Of a DNA stretch of 64,000 nt, positions 1-9,159 are shown piece by piece (positions within the stretch are counted from its first letter, which is position 1; every line of letters starts with the position of its first letter). A model generated the notes under the pieces. It was not told the DNA's origin, searched no databases, and worked only from the letters and a program-made list of their open reading frames with translations. Origin of the DNA: Pseudidiomarina atlantica. GTDB taxonomy: Bacteria; Pseudomonadota; Gammaproteobacteria; Enterobacterales; Alteromonadaceae. Location of the stretch: the NCBI RefSeq assembly GCF_000753735.1, contig NZ_JPIN01000008.1:174250-238249 (forward strand). The letters are read 5' to 3'. Made by a program: the position numbers and the translations under genes.

Positions 1-649
1 CGCCTACGCGCTCGGCTAGGTCCGCGAGATCACCGACCCAATCTAAAATTTGATACAAGAACATCGCGTCTAAGGGATTCAAATCCCCTTCGATTTGACG
101 CAATTGGCGACGCAGTTTCACTTGTAACGCGTCGGTGTCTTGCTCAATGCTATCCAGTTCAGAAATGAGACTATCGACAATTTTACGCTCACGGCCTTTG
201 AAGCCTACTTCGAGCAGGTCATCAAACTCACCAATGGTTTCTTTAGCTTTGTCGGTAGCGTCCAAACAACGCTGTAAATAGGCATCAAAACCTTCGACCA
301 TTGCCGCTGGGATTTGTAACTCGCGACCGGTGATCAGACCCGAGATATCCTTCGCCTTGTTGGCGATGCGATCTTGCTGCGACACCAACTCAAGTAGGTC
401 GGTACGCTCAACTGGCATAAACAAACCACCTGGCAGGTTTAACCGAATGTCGCGCTTCAATTCATCAGCTGCGCGCTCTTTGCTCACGATGGTGCGACGA
501 TGCTCTTCGGCTTCATCCCAATTAGTGGCGTATACGGCTTGAAAGAAAGGTTTTAAGGTCATAGCACAGTCGTGCACTTGTTCGATATGCTCGATCATCG
601 GTTTGATCGGAGACTTCGCAAACATTCCAAGAAATGAGTTTGCAGACAT
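1..649 (-). CDS. DUF47/TIGR00153 family PhoU-like protein (C-terminus beyond window)
   Basis: The gene reads leftward from an ATG at 649 and stays open to base 1, giving 216 codons without a stop. The family (E. coli YkaA type) is about 225 residues, so only a few residues are missing. The start MSANSFLGMFAKSPIKP and the all-helical, charged body (for example residues reading SQQDRIANKAKDI) are typical. These PhoU-like cytoplasmic proteins usually sit just upstream of a PiT-type phosphate permease and are thought to modulate it. That neighbour would lie left of the window, so the link is inference. It is transcribed divergently from the TerC-family gene, and the shared 169-base gap holds a hairpin and oligo-U tract on this gene's strand. 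Confidence 0.85.
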   Translation of the reverse strand, partial: MSANSFLGMFAKSPIKPMIEHIEQVHDCAMTLKPFFQAVYATNWDEAEEHRRTIVSKERAADELKRDIRLNLPGGLFMPVERTDLLELVSQQDRIANKAKDISGLITGRELQIPAAMVEGFDAYLQRCLDATDKAKETIGEFDDLLEVGFKGRERKIVDSLISELDSIEQDTDALQVKLRRQLRQIEGDLNPLDAMFLYQILDWVGDLADLAERVG

Positions 650-723
650 AAAAGTTCGCCTTTGTTGCTGCGTTAAGAGTCAATCTTGCCCGAATGAATC
701 GGTTGCGCGCATACTAGCTAAAA

Positions 724-769
724 GCATCGCGATGCGCAAAAAAAATAATTCCGCATTGTTATTGCGGAA
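724..769 (-). other. Palindrome and hairpin with U tract in divergent leader
   Basis: Bases 724-735 are a perfect 12-base palindrome, GCATCGCGATGC. Bases 749-755 and 763-769 form a 7-bp hairpin (TTCCGCA/TGCGGAA, 7-base loop). Read on the minus strand, the hairpin is followed by TTA and eight Ts (745-738), which is terminator-like. It lies about 90 bases upstream of the DUF47 gene start, so it may be an attenuator of that leader or a block to antisense transcription. The stem is short, so function is uncertain. Confidence 0.4.
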
Positions 770-818
770 AATCCTGTTTATTTTAAATCATTAACTCCAC
801 ATTGTAAGTGACTCATTT

Positions 819-1562
819 ATGTTTGAATGGATATTTTTACCTGAAGCTTGGATAGCACTCGCCACTCTAACTGCCTTAGAAATAGTGTTAGGTATTGATA
901 ATATTATCTTTATTTCGATACTTGTAGGCCGCCTACCGGAGCACCAACGGCAAAAAGCGCGGCAAATAGGCTTACTCTTGGCAATGGGTATGCGCATAGC
1001 GCTACTGCTTAGTATTGTTTGGGTGATGGGCCTCACAGAACCACTGTTTTCTGTTATCGGCTATGAATTCTCCGGACGGGACTTGATCTTGTTCTTCGGT
1101 GGTTTATTTTTGCTCGGTAAGAGTACCCTCGAGATACACCATAGTCTTGAAGGTACCCATGAACAAAAGAGTGCGGGTAAAGCCGCGACTTTCGGTGCCA
1201 TTATCACGCAAATAGCGGTCATCGATATCGTCTTCTCGCTAGACTCGGTGATTACAGCTGTAGGCTTAGTGGATTATGTCGCCGTAATGATTATTGCTGT
1301 GGTCGCTGCAGTGGTGGTCATGATGCTCGCGGCCAAAGCCATCGGCGATTTTGTTGACCGCCACCCAACTATCAAGATGTTGGCACTTAGCTTTTTGATT
1401 TTGATTGGTTTCACTTTGATGGGCGAAGGGCTTGGCTTCCACGTGCCGAAAGGCTATGTTTACTTCGCGATGGCGTTTTCACTTATCGTTGAACTGCTGA
1501 ACATCAAAATTCGCAAACGCAACGAGCCCGTACAATTGAAAAAGCGGATTGAAGAAGAGTAA
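819..1562 (+). CDS. TerC family integral membrane protein (YgdQ-like)
   Basis: This is a 247-residue polytopic inner-membrane protein of the TerC family, close in size and pattern to E. coli YgdQ. The two family motifs are visible: EIVLGIDNIIF at residues 21-31 (Asp27) and DIVFSLDSVITA at 136-147 (Asp136, Asp142). Acidic residues of this kind lie within membrane helices and are thought to handle metal ions. Members have been linked to manganese export, tellurite resistance and metalation of exported proteins; the substrate here cannot be told. There is no CBS domain. Its last codons lie inside the transcription terminator of the convergent DUF481 gene. The Shine-Dalgarno before the ATG is weak, but no better start is present. 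Confidence 0.85.
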   Translation: MFEWIFLPEAWIALATLTALEIVLGIDNIIFISILVGRLPEHQRQKARQIGLLLAMGMRIALLLSIVWVMGLTEPLFSVIGYEFSGRDLILFFGGLFLLGKSTLEIHHSLEGTHEQKSAGKAATFGAIITQIAVIDIVFSLDSVITAVGLVDYVAVMIIAVVAAVVVMMLAAKAIGDFVDRHPTIKMLALSFLILIGFTLMGEGLGFHVPKGYVYFAMAFSLIVELLNIKIRKRNEPVQLKKRIEEE

Positions 1563-1574
1563 TCTTCAATCCGC
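1544..1574 (-). terminator. Intrinsic terminator of the DUF481 gene, inside terC-family 3' end
   Basis: Perfect 12-bp stem: 1544-1555 pairs with 1563-1574, with a 7-base loop that includes the stop of the plus-strand gene. On the minus strand the stem is followed by TTTTTCAATT, a reasonable U tract. On the plus strand the following CTTATTTAGG is weaker. It therefore serves the minus-strand gene best and may work both ways. Confidence 0.75.
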
Positions 1575-1606
1575 CTTATTTAGGCAACCTACCGATAGCT
1601 CGATAA

Positions 1607-2407
1607 TTAGAAGCTGTAAACTAAGGTCACCGCAGTTTCAGTATCGAGCTTTTCTTTGGTCGGATCTTCAAGAAACGAGTTGTGGTTAGCAGCCACTGAA
1701 AATTTCAGTGCCAGCGAGCTATTCACGTTGGCAGAAATCGATAATTCCGCACGTGATTTGGTATTATCTTGGCCCACTTCGCTTGACGCTAACGCATTAA
1801 ATTTGGACGTTTCAGTGATTTCCCAAACCAAGTTACCTGCCACACGTAAAATTCCGCTGCTCTCTTGCTCTTGTACCACACCGTTGACGATCGGCTTGTT
1901 GACTGAGTAACCAGGACCGATTTCGTAGTCTGCAAACAGCGTCGGGCTGTAGCGATAACGCGCACCATAACCCACAGCTACGGTTCCTTGGTAGTCATAA
2001 CCACTGAACTTATCTTCTTCGTAAGAACCGAAGACGAATAGTGACGAGCGGCTGTCAGGGCTAAATTTGTAGTTTGACTGCGCCGACATGAACAAGCGAT
2101 CACCCGTAGTGAAACTCTCACCGGTCTCTTGGTCTTCTTGCTCTGAACGGTAGTAGTCAACGATGCCCTTGTGACGCCAATTCTCGTAGTCACGCGCGGC
2201 ACTCAATTTGGTTTTGAAGGTTTCTGTTTCGGTGTTACCCGAGGTGAAGAGGAGGCCGAGCTCTGCCGATGCATCCCAATCTCTCTTTTGTTCCGTGTCT
2301 AAATCATTAGCATCGTCGTACATGAAAATAGATGCTTGTGCATGCGCACTGTGCATTCCAAAACATGCTACCACTGCTAACGCTGACAAAGTCTTTTTGA
2401 AGTCCAC
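1607..2407 (-). CDS. DUF481 family outer-membrane protein (YdiY-like)
   Basis: Predicted outer-membrane beta-barrel of 266 residues with an N-terminal signal peptide (about 20 residues, ending near SAHAQ). Alternating hydrophobic strands and a C-terminal aromatic residue (TLVYSF) fit a barrel. Phrases such as GLLFTSGNTETETFKTK and the Y-E-E-D-K-F-SGYDYQ region are typical of DUF481 (E. coli YdiY, 'salt-induced outer membrane protein'). I place the start at GTG 2407 rather than an ATG ten codons upstream: a clear GAGG lies five bases before this GTG, and the signal peptide then begins normally (VDFKKTLSALA). Its function is not established. It is convergent with the TerC-family gene. Confidence 0.8.
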   Translation of the reverse strand: MDFKKTLSALAVVACFGMHSAHAQASIFMYDDANDLDTEQKRDWDASAELGLLFTSGNTETETFKTKLSAARDYENWRHKGIVDYYRSEQEDQETGESFTTGDRLFMSAQSNYKFSPDSRSSLFVFGSYEEDKFSGYDYQGTVAVGYGARYRYSPTLFADYEIGPGYSVNKPIVNGVVQEQESSGILRVAGNLVWEITETSKFNALASSEVGQDNTKSRAELSISANVNSSLALKFSVAANHNSFLEDPTKEKLDTETAVTLVYSF

Positions 2408-2426
2408 AATTACCTCGTCTTTTCCG

Positions 2427-2462
2427 CTATCCCACATTACGTTTCAGTATAACGTGGGATAG
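2427..2462. repeat. Inverted repeat between fba and the DUF481 gene
   Basis: CTATCCCAC at 2427-2435 is complementary to GTGGGATAG at 2454-2462 (9 bp, 18-base loop). It lies just upstream of the DUF481 start and just downstream of fba. No U tract follows on either strand, so it could be an operator or a leader hairpin rather than a terminator. Confidence 0.5.
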
Positions 2463-2481
2463 CAGGCAAAAAGAACCCCGA

Positions 2482-3546
2482 TTAGTTCACTTTAGCGTCT
2501 AATTCGCCCGCTTCGTAGCGTTTGAACATTTCTTCGAGCGAAAGTGCTTTGATTTTATGGGCTTGTCCTGCACATCCAAAGGCTTCGTAACGTGCTTTAC
2601 AGATGTCGTACATCGCATCTGTTGACGCTTTCAAAAACTTCCGCGGATCAAAGTTGCTTGGGTTTTGCGCTAAATGACGACGCACTGCACCGGTAGAGGC
2701 TAAACGTAGGTCGGTGTCGATGTTGACCTTACGTACGCCGTGTTTGATGCCTTCAGCAATTTGTTCCACTGGCACACCATAAGTTTCTGGAATCTCACCA
2801 CCGAACTCGTTGATGACTTTCAACCATTCTTGCGGCACTGAAGACGAACCGTGCATGACTAAGTGGGTGGTTGGAATCCGTTTGTGGATTTCTTTAATAC
2901 GATCAATCGCTAAAATATCGCCAGTTGGCGGGCGGCTGAACTTGTAAGCGCCGTGCGAAGTACCACAAGCAATTGCTAATGCGTCAACGTTGGTTGCTTT
3001 GACAAACTGCGCGGCTTCTTCTGGGTCCGTCAACAGTTGGTCGTGGGTTAATTTACCCTCGGCACCAACGCCGTCCTCTTCACCGGCTTCACCGGTTTCG
3101 AGCGAACCCAGCACACCTAACTCACCTTCGACCGATACGCCACAAGCATGTGCCATCGCCACAGCTGTTTGCGTCACCTGCACGTTGTAATCGTAGTCGG
3201 CGGGGGTTTTGCCATCTTCTTTAAGCGAGCCATCCATCATCACTGAGCTAAAGCCCAGCTGAATTGAGCGCTGACAGACCGCCGGTGAAGTCCCATGGTC
3301 TTGGTGCATAACGACTGGAATGTGTGGCCACTCTTCGATCGCTGCCAAAATAAGATGACGCAAAAACGGTGCGCCTGCGTAAGTTCGTGCACCTGCTGAG
3401 GCTTGCACGATTACAGGGCTGTCGCAAGCATCCGCTGCTTCCATGATGGCGCGCATTTGCTCGAGGTTGTTCACGTTAAAAGCGGGTACACCGTAACCTT
3501 GCTCAGCAGCATGGTCGAGTAGTTGGCGCAATGAAATTAAAGCCAT
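2482..3546 (-). CDS. fba: Class II fructose-bisphosphate aldolase (Calvin-type subfamily)
   Basis: Zinc-dependent cytoplasmic aldolase of 354 residues that interconverts fructose 1,6-bisphosphate with dihydroxyacetone phosphate and glyceraldehyde 3-phosphate. The active-site stretch [10 protein letters not shown] (residues 78-87) carries the Asp83/His84 pair, and [16 protein letters not shown] holds a later zinc-ligand histidine. Length and the opening [19 protein letters not shown] match the class II 'Calvin cycle subtype', which also occurs in non-autotrophs; no RuBisCO or phosphoribulokinase is visible here. AGGAGA precedes the ATG. It is the last gene of the tkt-epd-pgk-fba run, 36 bases after pgk, and is probably co-transcribed. 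Confidence 0.95.
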   Translation of the reverse strand: MALISLRQLLDHAAEQGYGVPAFNVNNLEQMRAIMEAADACDSPVIVQASAGARTYAGAPFLRHLILAAIEEWPHIPVVMHQDHGTSPAVCQRSIQLGFSSVMMDGSLKEDGKTPADYDYNVQVTQTAVAMAHACGVSVEGELGVLGSLETGEAGEEDGVGAEGKLTHDQLLTDPEEAAQFVKATNVDALAIACGTSHGAYKFSRPPTGDILAIDRIKEIHKRIPTTHLVMHGSSSVPQEWLKVINEFGGEIPETYGVPVEQIAEGIKHGVRKVNIDTDLRLASTGAVRRHLAQNPSNFDPRKFLKASTDAMYDICKARYEAFGCAGQAHKIKALSLEEMFKRYEAGELDAKVN

Positions 3547-3582
3547 GGTTGATCTCCTGATGTTTATTTTGTCTGGCTACGT

Positions 3583-4767
3583 TTAGCCATTCTCTGCGCG
3601 TTCTTCCAGAATCGCGACAGCTGGTAATTGCTTACCCTCTAAAAACTCTAAAAAGGCACCGCCACCGGTAGAAATATAACTGATTTGGTCAGCAATGCCG
3701 TACTTGTCAATCGCCGCTAAAGTATCGCCACCACCGGCAATCGAGAATGCAGAGCTAGCGGCAATGGCTTTGGCTAACACTTCTGTGCCGTGGCCAAACT
3801 GATCAAATTCAAACACGCCTACCGGACCATTCCATACAATAGTGCCTGCACTTTGCAGAATTTTTGCAAAAGCTTCAGCGGTGTCCGGACCGATGTCAAA
3901 AATCATATCATCACTGGCGACCGCACTCACCTGCTTGGTCTCAGCTTGCGCTGCGGGGCTAAACTCCTTGCCGGTTACCACATCCGTCGGCAAAGGAATA
4001 TCGCCGCCTTTGGCTTGCGCTGCGGCAACCAGACGTTGCGCTTCTTCAGTTAAGTCGGCTTCGTAAAGTGACTTGCCAACATTGTGGCCCGCTGCAGCGA
4101 TGAAGGTATTGGCAATTCCGCCACCGACAATAAGTTGGTCGACAACACCAGACAAAGACTCTAGCACGGTAAGTTTAGTCGACACTTTCGAGCCACCGAC
4201 AATAGCGACCAATGGACGAGCAGGATTCGCCAAAGCTTTACCTAAAGCTTCGAGCTCAGCTGCGAGTAACGGCCCGGCACAGGCAACGTCAGCATACTTG
4301 GCCACGCCGTGAGTCGACGCCTGGGCGCGATGCGCCGTACCAAAGGCGTCCATCACAAAGACATCACACAGTGCCGCTAGTTGTTGCGCTAGCGCATCAT
4401 CGTTTTTCTTTTCACCTGGGTTAAAGCGGACGTTCTCAAACACGACCACTTCGTTGGCCGCTACATCCACCCCATTGAGGTAGTCTCTCGCCAGACGAAC
4501 TGGAACATCCAAGGCTTCATTTAAATAATCGACCACCGGCTGCAGCGAGAATTCATCAGCGTAAACACCTTCTTCTGGACGTCCGAGATGCGACATGACC
4601 ATTACTTTGGCGCCAGCATCAAGTGCTTTTTTAAGGGTCGGAATGGCGGCTTTTAGACGCGCATCTGAGCTTACTTTACCGTCTTTGATCGGTACGTTGA
4701 GATCTTCACGAATCAATACACGCAAACCGTTTAAATCAAGATCATCCATGGTAATGACGTCAGCCAT
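3583..4767 (-). CDS. pgk: Phosphoglycerate kinase
   Basis: A 394-residue cytoplasmic glycolytic enzyme that transfers phosphate between 1,3-bisphosphoglycerate and ADP. Visible hallmarks are the N-terminal substrate-binding [11 protein letters not shown] and [30 protein letters not shown] for the nucleotide domain, and GGGDTLAA near the C-terminus. I start it at [10 protein letters not shown] (4767). GAGAGGAA lies a few bases upstream, whereas the in-frame codons further left (reading MRGIS) lack a good ribosome site and would overlap it. It sits between epd (27-base gap) and fba, as in many gammaproteobacteria. Confidence 0.96.
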   Translation of the reverse strand: MADVITMDDLDLNGLRVLIREDLNVPIKDGKVSSDARLKAAIPTLKKALDAGAKVMVMSHLGRPEEGVYADEFSLQPVVDYLNEALDVPVRLARDYLNGVDVAANEVVVFENVRFNPGEKKNDDALAQQLAALCDVFVMDAFGTAHRAQASTHGVAKYADVACAGPLLAAELEALGKALANPARPLVAIVGGSKVSTKLTVLESLSGVVDQLIVGGGIANTFIAAAGHNVGKSLYEADLTEEAQRLVAAAQAKGGDIPLPTDVVTGKEFSPAAQAETKQVSAVASDDMIFDIGPDTAEAFAKILQSAGTIVWNGPVGVFEFDQFGHGTEVLAKAIAASSAFSIAGGGDTLAAIDKYGIADQISYISTGGGAFLEFLEGKQLPAVAILEERAENG

Positions 4768-4794
4768 GCTTATTCCTCTCACTTCATTTTCGGG

Positions 4795-5829
4795 TTAACT
4801 GTTCTGGTAGTGACGAATCATCACTTGCGCCGTATCTAACATACGGTTCGCAAAGCCCCATTCATTATCACACCAACAGAGTACTTTGATTAAATGCTTA
4901 TCAGCAACACGGGTCTGGGTCCCATCGACAATACTTGAGCGCGGATCATGGTTGAAATCGATCGACACCAAAGGTTCATCGGTATAGCCCAATATCTGTG
5001 CCATTTTACCCCGTGCTGCTTGTGCCAAAACATCATTGACGCGGGCAATGGAGACTTCCGCACTAACGGTCACACTGATATCCATAGCAGTGACATTAGT
5101 CGTCGGTACTCGCACTTGGATAGCTTCAAATTTGCCAGCAAAATGCGGCATGATGCGTTCTATCCCGCGCGCCAGCCGCGTATCGACCGGAATGATTGAG
5201 CGGCCTGCGGCACGCGCCAAGCGCGGATCTTTGTGATAAGCATCTATCACCTGCTGATCATGCATCGCCGCATGAATGGTAGTGATCGCACCACTTTTGA
5301 TACCAAATGCTTGGTCCAGCACCTGCAATACGGGCACACTGCAGTTGGTCGTGCACGAACCGTTCGAAACGATACGATGCTGCGAGCTCAGTTGCTCGGT
5401 GTTGACGCCAAAGATTGCGGTGAAATCGACATCGGGCGCGCCAGGGTGCGAAAACAATACTCCCGGTATGCCAAGCGCCTGATAATGTTCGCCATCCTCG
5501 CGTGTACCGTGCACACCGGTACAATCAAGCACCATATCGAGCTGTAAATCCTGCCACGGTAAGTCGGTCACTTGCGACTGTGCCGAGATGCGAATCACAT
5601 CATCTCCGACTCGCAAGGTATGCTCGTCGGCAGTGGTCACCGGCTGCTGAAACCGCCCGTGACTGGTATCGTACTTGAGCAGGTGCGCCATTGAAGCAAC
5701 TGGGGCGAGCTCGTTGATTGCAACGATTTCAACTTGCTCGCGATAACCACGCTCATACAATGCGCGCAGCACACTGCGGCCAATCCGACCAAAGCCGTTT
5801 AAAGCAATCCGCGCGCGCGTTTGACTCAT
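4795..5829 (-). CDS. epd: D-erythrose-4-phosphate dehydrogenase
   Basis: A 344-residue GAPDH-family enzyme with an N-terminal Rossmann fold ([16 protein letters not shown], residues 10-25) and catalytic Cys159 in SNGSCTTNC. The Epd assignment over GapA rests on residues such as [12 protein letters not shown], the 344-residue length and its position between transketolase and pgk, the standard epd location. The enzyme oxidises erythrose 4-phosphate to 4-phosphoerythronate, the first step of the DXP-dependent pyridoxal phosphate route; pdxA of the same route lies at 25161. The start ATG overlaps the tkt stop as ATGA, implying translational coupling. Confidence 0.9.
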   Translation of the reverse strand: MSQTRARIALNGFGRIGRSVLRALYERGYREQVEIVAINELAPVASMAHLLKYDTSHGRFQQPVTTADEHTLRVGDDVIRISAQSQVTDLPWQDLQLDMVLDCTGVHGTREDGEHYQALGIPGVLFSHPGAPDVDFTAIFGVNTEQLSSQHRIVSNGSCTTNCSVPVLQVLDQAFGIKSGAITTIHAAMHDQQVIDAYHKDPRLARAAGRSIIPVDTRLARGIERIMPHFAGKFEAIQVRVPTTNVTAMDISVTVSAEVSIARVNDVLAQAARGKMAQILGYTDEPLVSIDFNHDPRSSIVDGTQTRVADKHLIKVLCWCDNEWGFANRMLDTAQVMIRHYQNS

Positions 5830-7838
5830 TCGCCCAGTAACTCCTCTGCAACTGCAACGACGTTCTCGGTAGTGAAGCCAAAGTGCTTAAATAAGTCGCT
5901 AGCGGGAGCTGATTCGCCAAAGCTGTGCATACCCACGATGCGACCATGTAGACCGACATACTTGTACCAGTAATCCGCAATGCCGGCTTCGACCGCAATA
6001 CGTTTGGTGACGCTGCTTGGCAATACCTGTTCGCGATAGGCTTTATCTTGCGCATCGAATACATCAGTGGCTGGCATCGACACCACGCGCACCTGCTTAC
6101 CATTGGCCTGCAAGGTCTTCGCTGCAGAAACTGCAAGAGCAACTTCGGAACCGGTAGCAATGAAAATTAACTCAGGCGTCTCGGCACAGTCGAGCAACAC
6201 GTAGCCACCACGCGCAATATTGGCTAATTGCTCGCTGTCGCGGCTTTGTTGCGCCAGATTTTGGCGGCTAAAGATCAATGCCGTAGGGCCGTCTTTGCGC
6301 TCGATGGCAGCTTTCCAAGCTACCGCTGATTCCACTTGGTCACATGGACGCCAAGTGCTCATATTAGGCGTGGTTCGTAAGCTCGCCATTTGCTCAACCG
6401 GCTGATGGGTTGGACCATCTTCACCTAAACCGATCGAGTCATGCGTGTAAACAAAAATACTGCGCTGCTTCATCAGCGCCGCCATACGCACGGCATTGCG
6501 CGCATATTCCATGAACATCAAGAAGGTTGCTCCGTAAGGCACTAAACCGCCGTGTAAAGCAATACCGTTCATAATGGCCGACATGCCGAATTCGCGCACA
6601 CCATAATAAACGTAGTTACCACTCGCGTCGTCTGCGCTCACGCCTTGGCTACCCTGCCAAATGGTCAAGTTAGAACCGGCAAGGTCAGCCGAGCCACCTA
6701 ACAATTCTGGTAATTTTGGACCATAGGCATTGAGCGCGTTTTGCGATGCTTTACGGCTAGCAATATCCGCCGGCTCGGCTTGCAGCTTTTCAATATAGGC
6801 TTGCGCGTGCGCTGCAAAATCCGCTGGTAAATCGCCAGCTAAACGACGTTGCAATTCGCTCGCAAGTTCTGGGTGCGCAGCGGCGTAGGCTGCAAACCGC
6901 TCATTCCAAGCGGCTTCTGCTGTGGCGCCTTGTTCGCGTGCTGACCAAGCGGCATAAACGTCATCTGGCACTTCAAATGCACCATAGTTCCAGCCTAGCT
7001 GTTCACGTGCAGCGGCAATTTCGTCGGCACCTAGAGGCGCACCGTGGCAGCTCTCGGTACCCTGCTTGTTCGGCGCACCGAAACCGATAATGGTTTTACA
7101 GATAATCAAAGTTGGCTTGCTGGTCTCGGCACGAGCCTCTTCGATGGCGGCTTTAATAGCGGCCGCATCGTGACCGTCGACTTTTTCAATTACCTGCCAA
7201 CCATAAGATTCAAAACGTTTTGCGGTATCGTCGGTAAACCAACCCTCGACTTCACCATCAATCGAAATGCCGTTGTCATCGTAGAACGCAATCAGTTTAC
7301 CAAGACCAAGCGTGCCTGCCAGCGAGCAGACCTCATGCGAAATACCTTCCATCAAGCAGCCGTCGCCAAGGAAGGTATAGGTGTAGTGGTCAATAATGTC
7401 GTGTTGCGGACGGTTAAATTGCGCTGCAAGAATTTTCTCAGCTAACGCCATACCTACTGCGTTCGAGATGCCTTGGCCAAGCGGGCCAGTCGTGGTTTCA
7501 ACGCCCGGTGTGTAACCATATTCTGGATGACCTGGGGTTTTTGAGTGCAATTGACGGAAGTTTTTTAGTTCGTCGAGCGGTAGATCGTAGCCCGAAAGGT
7601 GCAGCAATGAGTAGATGAGCATCGAGCCATGACCATTGGAAAGAACAAAGCGGTCGCGGTCAGCCCATGCTGGATTTTCAGGGTTGTGTTTCAGATAGTC
7701 ACGCCATAGTACTTCGGCGATATCGGCCATGCCCATAGGTGCACCCGGATGACCCGAGTTAGCTTGTTGCACGGCATCCATGCTAAGCGCACGAATGGCG
7801 TTGGCTAGGTGCTTACGTTCTGAAACTGATGCTGTCAT
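5826..7838 (-). CDS. tkt: Transketolase
   Basis: A 670-residue thiamine diphosphate enzyme of the pentose phosphate pathway that moves two-carbon units between ketose and aldose phosphates. The N-terminus ([20 protein letters not shown]) is nearly identical to E. coli TktA, followed by the TPP-binding [14 protein letters not shown] segment and DGHDAAAI. The pyrimidine domain ([16 protein letters not shown]) and C-terminal domain are complete. No strong Shine-Dalgarno is seen: the ATG follows CGGGGTTTTTGAC, where the GGGG belongs to a stem (7847-7904). It is translationally coupled to epd downstream. metK lies 78 bases upstream on the same strand. Confidence 0.97.
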   Translation of the reverse strand: MTASVSERKHLANAIRALSMDAVQQANSGHPGAPMGMADIAEVLWRDYLKHNPENPAWADRDRFVLSNGHGSMLIYSLLHLSGYDLPLDELKNFRQLHSKTPGHPEYGYTPGVETTTGPLGQGISNAVGMALAEKILAAQFNRPQHDIIDHYTYTFLGDGCLMEGISHEVCSLAGTLGLGKLIAFYDDNGISIDGEVEGWFTDDTAKRFESYGWQVIEKVDGHDAAAIKAAIEEARAETSKPTLIICKTIIGFGAPNKQGTESCHGAPLGADEIAAAREQLGWNYGAFEVPDDVYAAWSAREQGATAEAAWNERFAAYAAAHPELASELQRRLAGDLPADFAAHAQAYIEKLQAEPADIASRKASQNALNAYGPKLPELLGGSADLAGSNLTIWQGSQGVSADDASGNYVYYGVREFGMSAIMNGIALHGGLVPYGATFLMFMEYARNAVRMAALMKQRSIFVYTHDSIGLGEDGPTHQPVEQMASLRTTPNMSTWRPCDQVESAVAWKAAIERKDGPTALIFSRQNLAQQSRDSEQLANIARGGYVLLDCAETPELIFIATGSEVALAVSAAKTLQANGKQVRVVSMPATDVFDAQDKAYREQVLPSSVTKRIAVEAGIADYWYKYVGLHGRIVGMHSFGESAPASDLFKHFGFTTENVVAVAEELLGE

Positions 7839-7846
7839 GTCAAAAA

Positions 7847-7904
7847 CCCCGAATTGCTGCTAGAAATACGTTCAGATTGAGCGCGTATTGTCCACAATTC
7901 GGGG
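7847..7904 (-). promoter_or_regulatory. Long-loop hairpin plus U5 directly before the tkt start
   Basis: On the minus strand CCCCGAATTG (7904-7895) can pair with CAATTCGGGG (7856-7847), a perfect 10-bp stem with a 38-base loop. The second arm is followed by TTTTTGAC and then the tkt ATG. The structure has the form of a metK terminator, but the oligo-U and the GGGG nearest the tkt start fall inside it. It may terminate metK transcripts, attenuate read-through into tkt, or mask the tkt ribosome site. The base pairing is seen; the role is inferred. Confidence 0.55.
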
Positions 7905-7916
7905 CTTCTAAGCAAA

Positions 7917-9065
7917 TTAGATATCGCTGCGCAGGGCTTCCGCTTTGTCAGTTTTCTCCCACGGGAAGGCATCACGACCGAAGTGACCGTAAGCAGCTGT
8001 TGCCCGATAAATCGGACGTTCCAAGTCAAGCATCTTGATCAAGCCATACGGACGTAGGTCAAAATGTTTACGCACCAACGCAATCAATCGCTCTTCGCTA
8101 TACGGGCTGGTGCCGAAAGTTTCGATGCTGATCGAGGTCGGCTCAGCCACCCCAATCGCGTACGACACTTGAATTTCGCAACGCTCAGCCAAGCCCGCAG
8201 CAACTAAGTTTTTCGCAACATAGCGAGCAGCATAAGCAGCGCTACGATCGACTTTTGACGGGTCTTTACCAGAGAACGCGCCACCACCATGACGAGCCAT
8301 GCCGCCATAGGTGTCCACGATGATCTTACGACCGGTTAAGCCGCAATCGCCCATAGGTCCACCAATCACAAATTTGCCGGTTGGGTTAATCAACAAACGT
8401 TCCTGATGTTTCGGGAACCATTCAGCTGGCAGTACTGGCTTGATGATGGTTTCAATTACCGCTTCACGCAGTTCTGCTTGCGAGATACCTTCGGCATGCT
8501 GAGTCGACAACACCACGGTATCAATAGCCACTGGCTTGCCATCTTCGTAAACAAAGGTCAGCTGACTTTTCGCATCCGGACGCAACCAAGGTAGGGTACC
8601 GTCTTTACGCACTTGCGCTTGACGCTCCATTAACCGATGCGCATAGGTGATGGGCGCCGGCATCAACACATCGGTTTCGTTCGATGCATAACCGAACATC
8701 AAGCCTTGGTCACCCGCACCTTGTTCTTCTAGCACTTCACGATCAACGCCCTGATTGATATCTGGCGATTGCTTACCGATGGCATTCAAAACCGCACAAG
8801 ATGCGCCATCGAAGCCCATATCTGAATGGGTGTAACCAATGTCACGCACGGTGTTACGCGCAAGGTCTTCGATGTCGACCCAAGCACTCGTGGTGACTTC
8901 GCCCCCCACCAAGACCATGCCGGTTTTAACATAAGTTTCGCAAGCGACCCGAGCGCGTGGATCTTGCGCCAGAATGGCATCAAGGACTGCGTCTGAAATT
9001 TGATCTGCAATTTTATCAGGATGTCCCTCAGAAACAGATTCCGAGGTAAAAAGGTGCTTCGCCAT
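7917..9065 (-). CDS. metK: S-adenosylmethionine synthase
   Basis: A 382-residue cytoplasmic enzyme that makes SAM from methionine and ATP. It opens with [18 protein letters not shown], holding the ATP-binding GHPDK, followed by the signatures [12 protein letters not shown] and [16 protein letters not shown]. The start is set at 9065. The reading frame stays open further upstream, but that extension runs through the terminator hairpin of the alcohol dehydrogenase gene and is not conserved-looking. The length matches E. coli MetK (384). The Shine-Dalgarno is weak (GAG eleven bases upstream). Confidence 0.97.
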   Translation of the reverse strand: MAKHLFTSESVSEGHPDKIADQISDAVLDAILAQDPRARVACETYVKTGMVLVGGEVTTSAWVDIEDLARNTVRDIGYTHSDMGFDGASCAVLNAIGKQSPDINQGVDREVLEEQGAGDQGLMFGYASNETDVLMPAPITYAHRLMERQAQVRKDGTLPWLRPDAKSQLTFVYEDGKPVAIDTVVLSTQHAEGISQAELREAVIETIIKPVLPAEWFPKHQERLLINPTGKFVIGGPMGDCGLTGRKIIVDTYGGMARHGGGAFSGKDPSKVDRSAAYAARYVAKNLVAAGLAERCEIQVSYAIGVAEPTSISIETFGTSPYSEERLIALVRKHFDLRPYGLIKMLDLERPIYRATAAYGHFGRDAFPWEKTDKAEALRSDI

Positions 9066-9102
9066 AGTGTGTCGTCTCAAAATAAGGTTCTTACAAAAAA
9101 AT

Positions 9103-9130
9103 TGGGCGTAGTTTAACGAAACCACGCCCA
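9103..9130 (-). terminator. Bidirectional-type intrinsic terminator after the alcohol dehydrogenase gene
   Basis: Twelve-pair stem (9103-9114 with 9119-9130, one G-U pair, loop AACG). It is flanked by seven As on the left and TTTTT on the right, so a U run follows on either strand. It ends the minus-strand dehydrogenase transcript about 40 bases before the metK start. Confidence 0.85.
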
Positions 9131-9159
9131 TTTTTCTAGATTTAGACGTCTAAAAGTCT

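Noticed and set aside
650..818. A manganese (yybP-ykoY) riboswitch before the TerC-family gene
   Set aside because: The leader is too short and shows no match to the conserved core; only simple hairpins are seen.
2482..3546. Evidence for a Calvin cycle from the Calvin-type aldolase beside tkt, pgk and fbp
   Set aside because: This aldolase subtype is widespread in heterotrophs, and no RuBisCO, phosphoribulokinase or carboxysome gene is present.
5036..5547. Several long open frames opposite epd, such as 5233-5547
   Set aside because: They lie antisense to a well-supported gene, lack ribosome sites and have no recognisable domain; they follow from codon bias.
9066..9131. Longer MetK starting at 9131
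   Set aside because: The extension would be encoded by the terminator hairpin and oligo-U of the preceding gene and does not fit the family start MAKHLF.
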